Assembly: GCA_910587755.1 (NCBI GenBank)
Contig: CAJUNZ010000086.1
Location: forward strand, 1-12,163
Source of the DNA: an uncultured Acetatifactor sp.
GTDB taxonomy: Bacteria > Bacillota > Clostridia > Lachnospirales > Lachnospiraceae
DNA: 12,163 bases
Direction: 5' to 3'
In this document: positions 7,391 to 12,163 of the stretch, in pieces
How positions within the stretch are numbered: the first letter of the stretch is position 1
How the letters are laid out: every line of letters starts with the position of its first letter
Notes under the pieces: model-generated
What the model was told of the DNA's origin: nothing
Database searches by the model: none
The model's input: the letters and a program-made list of their open reading frames with translations, nothing else
Made by a program: the position numbers and the translations under genes

Positions 7391-7489
7391 AAACGGAATC
7401 GCCCGGGAGAATTTTCCTCTGCCGTTCTTGCAGAGGAAAATTGCTCCCCCACAAGGGCGATGAAGTGTAAGAACGGAACTCAAATTATG
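7391..7489 (+). repeat. Repeat copy 3, running into the glpK start
   Basis: A full copy, about 97% identical to copy 2. Unit position 26 is C instead of T, turning the one G-U pair of the inner stem into G-C. The hairpin is at 7398-7461, its loop at 7423-7429 and the complementary AAGAACG at 7469-7475. That segment lies 11-17 bases before the glpK ATG, about where a ribosome site would be expected. The last bases of the unit contain the glpK start codon. Confidence 0.88.
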
Positions 7490-8995
7490 AACAAATATGT
7501 TATGGCCCTGGATCAGGGCACAACCAGCTCCAGATGTATATTATTTGACAGAGCAGGGAATATCTGCGCCATGGCGCAGAAGGAATTCGGACAGATTTAC
7601 CCCAGGCCCGGCTGGGTGGAGCACAATCCCCGGGAGATATGGTCCACCCAGTTGGCTGTGGCCGCAGAGTGCATGGCAGTGCTGGGGGCGGGAGCGGAAC
7701 AGATTGCCGCCATAGGAATTACCAACCAGAGGGAGACCACCATCCTCTGGGACAAGAATACCGGGGAGCCGGTGTACAATGCCATTGTATGGCAGTGCCG
7801 CCGGACATCGGACATGATCCAGGAGCTGAAAAAGGACGGATTTGACCAGGTGATCTCCCGGAAAACGGGACTGGTGCCGGACGCTTATTTCAGCGCTTCC
7901 AAGATCGCCTGGATCCTGGAGAATGTGCCTGGGGCCAGGGAGCGGGCCCAGGCCGGGGAACTTCTCTTCGGCACTGTGGACACCTGGCTGATCTGGAACC
8001 TCACCAGGGGGGCGGTCCATGTGACAGACTATACCAATGCTTCCCGGACCATGCTTTTTGACATTCACAGACTCTGCTGGGATGAGGAGATCCTGGAACG
8101 GTTCGGCATACCTGCCTCGGTGCTGCCCAGGGTGTGCCCTTCCAGCTATATCTACGGACATACGGACCGATCCGTTCTGGGGGGAGAGATTCCCATTTCC
8201 GGGGCGGCGGGGGACCAGCAGGCGGCTTTATTCGGTCAGTGCTGCTTTGAACAGGGTGAGGTGAAAAACACCTACGGGACAGGATGTTTTCTTCTGATGC
8301 ACACCGGGGATCAGGCCATTGCCTCCCGGTCAGGCCTGCTGACCACCATTGCCGCGGGGGTATCCGCCCGGCCCCAGTACGCCCTGGAGGGCAGCGTGTT
8401 TGTGGCGGGGGCGGGCGTCCAGTGGCTTCGGGACAGCATGCGTATGCTCAAAAATGCAGCCCAGTCCCAGGGGTACTGCCAGGCGGTGGAAGACACCACA
8501 GGGGTGTATGTGGTGCCTGCTTTTGCAGGTCTGGGAGCGCCCTACTGGAACCAGTATGCCAGGGGCACTGTGGTGGGGCTTACCCGGGGCTGCGGCAAGG
8601 AACATTTTATCCGGGCGGTTCTGGAGGCGGTGGCCTATCAGACGGCGGATGTGCTGGGAGCCATGGAGCAGGACAGCGGTTTACGGCTGAAAGCATTGAA
8701 GGTGGACGGAGGCGCCAGCGCCAACGATTTTCTGATGCAGTTCCAGGCGGACATTGTGGACGCCCAGGTGCACAGGCCCAGGTGCATTGAGACCACCGCT
8801 CTGGGAGCGGCGTACCTGGCAGGCCTGGCGGCGGGGTACTGGAGCAGCCAGGAGGAGATCCGGACCAATTGGCAGATGGACAGAATTTTCGCTCCCGCCA
8901 TGGAGGAGGAGCGGCGCAGACAGCTGCGGAAGGGATGGAAACGGGCGGTAAGATGCGCTCTGATGTGGGCGGAGGATGAGGACGAAAAGGAGTAG
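7487..8995 (+). CDS. glpK: Glycerol kinase
   Basis: GlpK phosphorylates glycerol with ATP to glycerol 3-phosphate in the cytoplasm, committing it to catabolism or lipid synthesis. At 502 residues from this ATG, the length is the usual one for the FGGY-family enzyme. Visible features: ATP-binding DQGTTSSR (9-16), glycerol-contact residues R82, E83, W102, Y134 and D243 (by correspondence with the E. coli enzyme), GAAGDQQAALFGQ (239-251), NTYGTGCF (261-268) and the C-terminal DGGASANDF (407-415). The segment where PTS-regulated Firmicute kinases carry a phosphorylatable His (YHF-type) reads DRSVLGG here. The frame is open 42 codons further upstream through two repeat copies, but homology begins at this ATG. 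No good Shine-Dalgarno is visible: only GGA about nine bases upstream. The aminotransferase gene follows after five bases. Confidence 0.95.
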   Translation: MNKYVMALDQGTTSSRCILFDRAGNICAMAQKEFGQIYPRPGWVEHNPREIWSTQLAVAAECMAVLGAGAEQIAAIGITNQRETTILWDKNTGEPVYNAIVWQCRRTSDMIQELKKDGFDQVISRKTGLVPDAYFSASKIAWILENVPGARERAQAGELLFGTVDTWLIWNLTRGAVHVTDYTNASRTMLFDIHRLCWDEEILERFGIPASVLPRVCPSSYIYGHTDRSVLGGEIPISGAAGDQQAALFGQCCFEQGEVKNTYGTGCFLLMHTGDQAIASRSGLLTTIAAGVSARPQYALEGSVFVAGAGVQWLRDSMRMLKNAAQSQGYCQAVEDTTGVYVVPAFAGLGAPYWNQYARGTVVGLTRGCGKEHFIRAVLEAVAYQTADVLGAMEQDSGLRLKALKVDGGASANDFLMQFQADIVDAQVHRPRCIETTALGAAYLAGLAAGYWSSQEEIRTNWQMDRIFAPAMEEERRRQLRKGWKRAVRCALMWAEDEDEKE

Positions 8996-9000
8996 AGAAT

Positions 9001-10188
9001 ATGTTGGTTCAAAAATACAGGGATATGCTGTCGGGTAAGTCGGTGATACGGCAGCTTTCGGAATTTGCCACGGCCAGGGGCCAGGAGATAGGCTATGAGA
9101 ACGTCTTTGACTATAGCCTTGGAAATCCTTCCGTCCCCGTGCCCGGGGAGTTTACGGAGGAATTGATGCGGCTGCTGAGCCAGGGGGATTCCTGCGGGCT
9201 TCACGGCTACAGCCCAAGCCTTGGGATCACCAGTGTCAGGGAGGCGGTGGCGGCTCATCTGGAGGAGCGCTGGGGGCTGCCCTACCGGAAGGAACATATT
9301 TTTATGGCCTCCGGGGCGGCGGGAGCGCTGGCACATGCCTTCCGGCTGGTGGCCCGGCCAGGGGATGAGATTGTCACCTTCGCCCCGTTTTTTCCCGAGT
9401 ACCGTCCCTATGTGGAGCTGACCGGAGCGGTGCTGCGGGTGGTGCCTCCGGACAGGGAGAATTTCCAGGTGGATTTTGACAGGTTCCAGGAGATGATTAC
9501 AGAAAAGACGGCGGCGGTGCTGGTGAACACGCCCAACAATCCTTCCGGGGTGGTGTACTCAGAGGAGACCCTGGCCCGCCTGGGGGAGATTCTGCGGGAG
9601 AGTTCCGCCAGGTACGGACATACCATCTATCTGATCTCAGATGAGCCTTATCGGGAGATTGTGTTCCAGGGAGTGGATCAGCCTTTTGTGTCCTCCTTCT
9701 ATGACGATACCATTATGTGCTATTCCTTCTCCAAGTCCCTGTCCATACCCGGGGAACGCATTGGCTATGTGGCGGTAAATCCCCGCTGTCAGGATGCGGA
9801 GGAGATGGTGAATATGTGCGGCCAGATCTCACGGGGAACGGGGCACAACTGTCCCCCTTCCCTGATCCAGCTTGCGGTGGCGGGAGTCCTGGGGAGGACG
9901 GCGGATTTAAGTGTCTATGAGACCAACGGGAAACTGCTCTATCAGGAGCTGACGCGGCTTGGGTTTCGCTGTGTGAAGCCCGGGGGAACCTTCTACATTT
10001 TCCCCAAAGCCCTGGAGGAGGACGCGAAAGTATTCTGCAGGAAGGCCCTGGACTATGATCTGATCCTGGTTCCAGGGGATACCTTCGGCGCACCGGGATA
10101 CTTCCGTATGGCCTACTGCATTGACACGGAGAAGGTACAGCGCTCCTTTGAGGCCCTGGAGAGATTTGTGAGGGAAGTGTACAACTGA
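9001..10188 (+). CDS. Class I/II PLP-dependent aminotransferase
   Basis: A 395-residue fold-type I aminotransferase, which moves amino groups between an amino acid and a 2-oxo acid using pyridoxal phosphate. Motifs: SLGNPS (39-44) near the N-terminus, ASGAAGALAHA (103-113) as the PLP-phosphate loop, NTPNNPSG (176-183), SDEPY (213-217) with the ring-binding Asp214, SFSKSLSIPGERIG with the Schiff-base Lys245, and the substrate-carboxylate Arg369 in YFRMAY. This is an aspartate/aromatic-aminotransferase-like protein; its specificity cannot be read from sequence. AAGGAG at 8987-8992, inside the end of glpK, precedes the ATG, so translation is probably coupled to glpK. There is no obvious metabolic link with glycerol. 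After the stop there is a 205-base spacer. Confidence 0.9.
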   Translation: MLVQKYRDMLSGKSVIRQLSEFATARGQEIGYENVFDYSLGNPSVPVPGEFTEELMRLLSQGDSCGLHGYSPSLGITSVREAVAAHLEERWGLPYRKEHIFMASGAAGALAHAFRLVARPGDEIVTFAPFFPEYRPYVELTGAVLRVVPPDRENFQVDFDRFQEMITEKTAAVLVNTPNNPSGVVYSEETLARLGEILRESSARYGHTIYLISDEPYREIVFQGVDQPFVSSFYDDTIMCYSFSKSLSIPGERIGYVAVNPRCQDAEEMVNMCGQISRGTGHNCPPSLIQLAVAGVLGRTADLSVYETNGKLLYQELTRLGFRCVKPGGTFYIFPKALEEDAKVFCRKALDYDLILVPGDTFGAPGYFRMAYCIDTEKVQRSFEALERFVREVYN

Positions 10189-10193
10189 GCCGT

Positions 10194-10227
10194 CCGGCGG
10201 CATACAGTGACAGACCGGCGGCATATA
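10194..10227 (+). repeat. Two direct repeats spaced 21 nt
   Basis: CCGGCGGCATACA (10194-10206) and CCGGCGGCATATA (10215-10227) differ at one base. Their start-to-start distance is 21 bases, two helical turns, six bases after the aminotransferase stop. Spaced direct repeats of this kind often bind regulators, but here they lie about 100 bases upstream of the proposed uppP promoter. They may equally be a small local duplication. Confidence 0.65.
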
Positions 10228-10316
10228 CATTAGGGTCGCGGTACAGTTCGGCAGCGGAACGGGAACCAGGGGAGAATCCGGCCCCCGGACAGACACTGCA
10301 AAGCCCTGGGGAGCCT
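10228..10316 (+). other. GC-rich structured spacer with partial cobalamin-riboswitch resemblance
   Basis: The segment has nested self-complementarity: CCAGGG (10266-10271) with CCCTGG (10304-10309) enclosing TCCGG (10277-10281) with CCGGA (10285-10289). In order it also shows elements that recall a cobalamin riboswitch core: GGGAA (10261-10265), GG.GAGAATCC (10269-10279) and ACACTGCAA (10293-10301). The usual CCCGC loop and a clean B12 box are not present, and the proposed promoter is downstream of it. It could be a degenerate riboswitch, another structured RNA, or chance in GC-rich sequence. Confidence 0.25.
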
Positions 10317-10346
10317 TTGAAAAGTTTGGCGTGCAGCCGGGATAAA
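10317..10346 (+). promoter_or_regulatory. Probable sigma-A promoter of uppP
   Basis: TTGAAA (10317-10322) and GATAAA (10341-10346) are separated by 18 bases, matching the consensus at five and four of six positions. Transcription would start near 10353, about 40 bases before the uppP start. A short GCCT-CTGC-AGGC hairpin lies in that leader. Confidence 0.5.
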
Positions 10347-10393
10347 AATGATGAAGAAAAACTGCCTCTGCAGGCGGTGGAATGGGGTGTAAA

Positions 10394-11263
10394 ATGGAGA
10401 TAATAGAAATTATTAAGGCGGTGATCTACGGCATTGTGGAGGGCATCACAGAGTGGCTGCCCATCAGCAGCACGGGGCACCTGATACTGGTGGAAGAGCT
10501 GATTCCTTTTGACAGCCAGAATGTGGGCGAGGACTTTTTCGGCATGTTCGATGTGGTGATTCAGCTGGGGGCCATCCTGGCGGTGGTGGTGCTGTTCTGG
10601 GGACAGATATGGCCCTTTGCCCTGACAAAGAAGGAGAGGCAGCAGCAGGGGGGCACGGGTCTTATGTCCTATTTTAAGAAGGACATCTGGGTGCTGTGGT
10701 TTAAGATCCTGGTCTCCTGTGTGCCTGCGGCGGTGATCGGCATTCTGTTTGATGATGTGTTTGACGCGCTGTTTTACAACCCGCCCTGCGTGGCTGGTGC
10801 CCTGGTGGTGTTCGGTATCGCGTTTATCCTGATTGAAAACTGGAATAAGGGAAGAAAGTGCAAGGTGACGGCCCTTTCACAGATCACTTACCAGACGGCT
10901 TTGATGATCGGCGTCTTCCAGCTGATTGCCGCTGTCTTTCCCGGCACTTCCCGCTCCGGCGCAACCATCGTGGGAGCCCTGCTGATCGGCGTGTCCAGAA
11001 CCGTCGCCGCGGAGTATACCTTCTTCCTGGCCATCCCCGTGATGTTCGGGGCAAGCCTCCTAAAAGTAGTAAAGTTTGGATTTGACTTTACCGCCATGGA
11101 GCTGACAGCGCTGGGGGTGGGAACGGTGGTTTCCTTTATCGTATCCCTGTTTGTGCTGCGCTTTCTCATGGGTTATATTAAGAAGCATGACTTTAAGGTA
11201 TTCGGCTGGTACAGGATTGTGCTGGGGGGTCTTGTCCTCCTCTATTTCGGCCTTGTAAAGTGA
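10394..11263 (+). CDS. uppP: Undecaprenyl-diphosphatase (UppP/BacA)
   Basis: An integral membrane enzyme that dephosphorylates undecaprenyl pyrophosphate to the monophosphate. It recycles the lipid carrier of peptidoglycan and other wall polymers, and overproduction gives bacitracin resistance in this family. The 289-residue protein carries the two BacA signatures: EGITEWLPISSTGH (16-29) and PGTSRSG (183-189). The re-entrant MFDVVIQLGAILAVVV segment (51-66) and about eight hydrophobic segments are also present, and the length is typical. I prefer the ATG at 10394 because GGGGTG lies six bases upstream and homologues begin just before this point. An in-frame ATG at 10382 would add four residues. 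It appears to be a single-gene unit; I see no clear terminator after it. Confidence 0.95.
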   Translation: MEIIEIIKAVIYGIVEGITEWLPISSTGHLILVEELIPFDSQNVGEDFFGMFDVVIQLGAILAVVVLFWGQIWPFALTKKERQQQGGTGLMSYFKKDIWVLWFKILVSCVPAAVIGILFDDVFDALFYNPPCVAGALVVFGIAFILIENWNKGRKCKVTALSQITYQTALMIGVFQLIAAVFPGTSRSGATIVGALLIGVSRTVAAEYTFFLAIPVMFGASLLKVVKFGFDFTAMELTALGVGTVVSFIVSLFVLRFLMGYIKKHDFKVFGWYRIVLGGLVLLYFGLVK

Positions 11264-11325
11264 TAAGCTTGTGTCTGAACTGTTACGAAAAATGGGCTGT
11301 GCGGAACTGAAAAATCCCAATAGAG

Positions 11326-11354
11326 TTGACTTTTTTGCAAAAATGGAATACAAT
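11326..11354 (+). promoter_or_regulatory. Strong sigma-A promoter of the DUF6465-like gene
   Basis: TTGACT (11326-11331) and TACAAT (11349-11354) are separated by exactly 17 bases, each matching the consensus at five of six positions. The start of transcription would be near 11361. The leader of about 85 bases then contains a CGGAA-GGGT-TTCCG hairpin inside a wider GCGGG/CCTGC pairing. Confidence 0.85.
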
Positions 11355-11446
11355 GCTGTAAAGCGGGCGGAGCCGGAAGGGTTTCCGACCTGCGAATCCA
11401 AAATTTTGTGGTTACAAATGTTTTAATAAGAAAGGAAGTGGCAATC

Positions 11447-11833
11447 ATGGCAAGAAGATCTACAAAGACCACAGCGGAAGCTGAGGAGGCGGTAAAGGCG
11501 GAGGCGGCAGAATCCAAGGCCGCAAAGGCAGAGGAGACAGCTGCTCCGAAGAAGCCCGGAAGAAAGCCGGCGGCAAAGTCGGATCCTATTGCGGAGGCGC
11601 CCACAAAAGCTTCGGCTAAGAAGAAGTCAAGCCAGGAATTTGTTCTGCAGATTCAATACAGCGGCAAGTCCTACTCCCAGGAAGAACTGAAGAAAATCGC
11701 CGGGGATGTGTGGAAATATGACTTGAAGCAGAAGGAAGGGGACCTTACCAGTATTGAACTCTATGTTAAGCCTGAAGAGAACAAGGTTTACTATGTGATG
11801 AACAAAGAGTTCACGGGAAGCTTTGACATTTAG
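11447..11833 (+). CDS. Small Lys/Ala-rich protein, DUF6465-like
   Basis: A 128-residue protein in two parts. Residues 1-62 are low-complexity, rich in Ala, Lys, Glu and Pro (for example PKKPGRKPAAK), and recall histone-H1-like or AT-hook-like tails. Residues about 63-128 form a compact domain: FVLQIQYSGKSYSQEELKK, VWKYDLKQ, IELYVKPEENKVYYVMN and a final GSFDI. This second part resembles the clostridial DUF6465 family as I remember it; its function is unknown. Nucleic-acid contact by the basic tail is only inference. AAAGGAAG at 11431-11438 precedes the ATG by eight bases; a GTG at 11408 in the same frame is less likely. It has its own strong promoter and terminator, so it is probably monocistronic and well expressed. 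Confidence 0.8.
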   Translation: MARRSTKTTAEAEEAVKAEAAESKAAKAEETAAPKKPGRKPAAKSDPIAEAPTKASAKKKSSQEFVLQIQYSGKSYSQEELKKIAGDVWKYDLKQKEGDLTSIELYVKPEENKVYYVMNKEFTGSFDI

Positions 11834-11848
11834 GAAATAGTATTTCCT
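11832..11848 (+). repeat. Small perfect hairpin at the stop codon of the DUF6465-like gene
   Basis: AGGAAAT (11832-11838) and ATTTCCT (11842-11848) pair perfectly around a three-base loop. The 5' arm begins inside the stop codon. No T-run follows, so it is not itself a terminator; it may protect the 3' end of the message. Confidence 0.6.
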
Positions 11849-11853
11849 TAGGC

Positions 11854-11926
11854 ACCGGCCCATGGCGGAAAAGGGGCGGCACCAGATTTTGCACGGCTGT
11901 GCGGGATCCGGGGCCGGTCTTTTTTT
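11854..11926 (+). terminator. Intrinsic terminator with a branched stem
   Basis: ACCGGCCC (11854-11861) pairs perfectly with GGGCCGGT (11911-11918), followed by C and seven T residues (11920-11926). The 49-base interior can form further hairpins, for example GCAC-GGCT-GTGC at 11891-11902. This is longer than a usual terminator loop, but the closing stem and T-run are convincing. Confidence 0.8.
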
Positions 11927-11972
11927 GTTCCAGGATTTAGAATTTTTTTAGAATTATTTTTATGGAAATTGG

Positions 11973-12001
11973 TTGACAATGTATAGGGTAAGTGATATTT
12001 T
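11973..12001 (+). promoter_or_regulatory. Sigma-A promoter of the hrcA heat-shock operon
   Basis: A perfect TTGACA (11973-11978), a 17-base spacer and TATTTT (11996-12001) preceded by TGA, giving an extended -10. Transcription would start near 12008, so the CIRCE element lies at the very beginning of the transcript. Confidence 0.8.
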
Positions 12002-12015
12002 ATGGTAAGTGGATG

Positions 12016-12042
12016 TTAGCACTCCCCTTAAACGAGTGCTAA
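12016..12042 (+). promoter_or_regulatory. CIRCE operator
   Basis: TTAGCACTC (12016-12024), nine bases, then GAGTGCTAA (12034-12042): a perfect match to the canonical CIRCE inverted repeat bound by HrcA. It sits between the promoter and hrcA, which fits the classic autoregulated class I heat-shock operon. Confidence 0.98.
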
Positions 12043-12065
12043 TAACAGAAAGGATGGAAGCCTGG

Positions 12066-12163
12066 ATGGAGCTGGATGAGAGAAAAAAGAAAATCCTGCA
12101 GGCCGTCATCCGCAATTACCTGGAGACAGGGGAGCCGGTTGGCAGCAGAACCATTTCCAAGTA
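12066..12163 (+). CDS. hrcA: Heat-inducible transcription repressor HrcA, 3'-truncated by window end
   Basis: Only 32 codons are visible. The N-terminus, MELDERKKKILQAVIRNYLE followed by TGEPVGSRTISK, is characteristic of the winged-helix DNA-binding domain of HrcA. HrcA binds CIRCE and represses chaperone operons until heat shock titrates GroEL away. The perfect CIRCE just upstream confirms the call. AAGGATGG (12050-12057) lies eight bases before this ATG. An in-frame ATG at 12054 would add four residues but has its ribosome site too close. grpE, dnaK and dnaJ are expected beyond the window. Confidence 0.95.
   Translation, partial: MELDERKKKILQAVIRNYLETGEPVGSRTISK

Larger units (their letters stand above)
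7072..7489 (+). repeat. Array of a 99-nt structured repeat between the membrane-protein gene and glpK
   Basis: This stretch holds no ordinary gene. It contains a 3' half-copy (7072-7119) and full copies at 7130-7228, 7292-7390 and 7391-7489. Copies two and three are directly adjacent with a period of 99; copies one and two are separated by an A-rich 63-base spacer (7229-7291), giving a period of 162. The decamer AAAAATCATA is doubled at 7111-7130. Each full copy can fold into one long hairpin with a possible loop-to-downstream pseudoknot. No clear promoter, terminator or ribosome site was found. The last copy runs into the glpK start codon. Confidence 0.9.

Noticed and set aside
7271..7483. 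Minus-strand 70-codon frame across repeat copies 2 and 3
   Set aside because: It merely translates the repeat twice (HRPCGGAIFLCKNG in each copy). The 99-nt period keeps frames open on both strands, so openness is no evidence of coding.
7072..7489. CRISPR array
   Set aside because: The units are 99 nt with near-identical interiors, irregular spacing and no unique spacers between short repeats.
10293..10342. Cyclic-di-GMP (GEMM) riboswitch, from GCAAAGCC and GCAGCCGGGAT
   Set aside because: The required upstream AGGGCAAACC-type helix is absent and the order of elements is wrong.

Overview
The window looks like one end of an assembled contig from a moderately GC-rich Firmicute of class Clostridia, most likely Lachnospiraceae. 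The evidence is gene content and style: a clostridial-type MecA tail, a DUF6465-like protein, a LIC_10190-like membrane protein, a CIRCE-controlled hrcA, strong AGGAGG-type ribosome sites and sigma-A promoters. This placement is inference, because no rRNA or other marker gene is present. All convincing genes are on the + strand. The first 54 bases are not genomic: they match the Illumina P5/TruSeq adapter, so the genome starts at about base 55.

Layout. 55-641 is the 3' part of a MecA-type adaptor gene, closed by an intrinsic terminator that overlaps its stop codon. 642-855 is a leader with a possible promoter and a 20-bp inverted repeat. 856-7069 holds four co-directional genes: a PHP-domain phosphoesterase, the two halves of a heterodimeric ABC exporter with complementary degenerate ATP-site motifs, and a large polytopic membrane protein of glycosyltransferase-C/LIC_10190 type. 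7070-7486 has no ordinary gene. It carries an array of a 99-nt repeat (three full copies and one 3' half), each full copy able to fold into a 25-bp hairpin whose whole 7-nt loop is complementary to a segment just downstream. The last copy runs directly into the start of glpK (7487-8995), which is followed five bases later by a class I/II aminotransferase (9001-10188). A 205-nt spacer with a 21-nt-spaced direct repeat, several hairpins and a plausible promoter precedes uppP (10394-11263). A strong promoter then drives a small Lys/Ala-rich DUF6465-like gene (11447-11833) ending in a terminator. The window closes with the promoter, perfect CIRCE operator and first 32 codons of hrcA, the heat-shock repressor gene normally followed by grpE-dnaK-dnaJ.

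How the genes fit together. The ABC pair forms one exporter of unknown substrate. PHP, ABC pair and membrane protein may share a transcript, but a common pathway is not evident. GlpK makes glycerol 3-phosphate; UppP recycles the undecaprenyl carrier of wall synthesis; MecA and HrcA are both protein quality-control or stress functions but lie in separate transcription units. The least ordinary feature is the structured repeat array fused to the 5' end of glpK.
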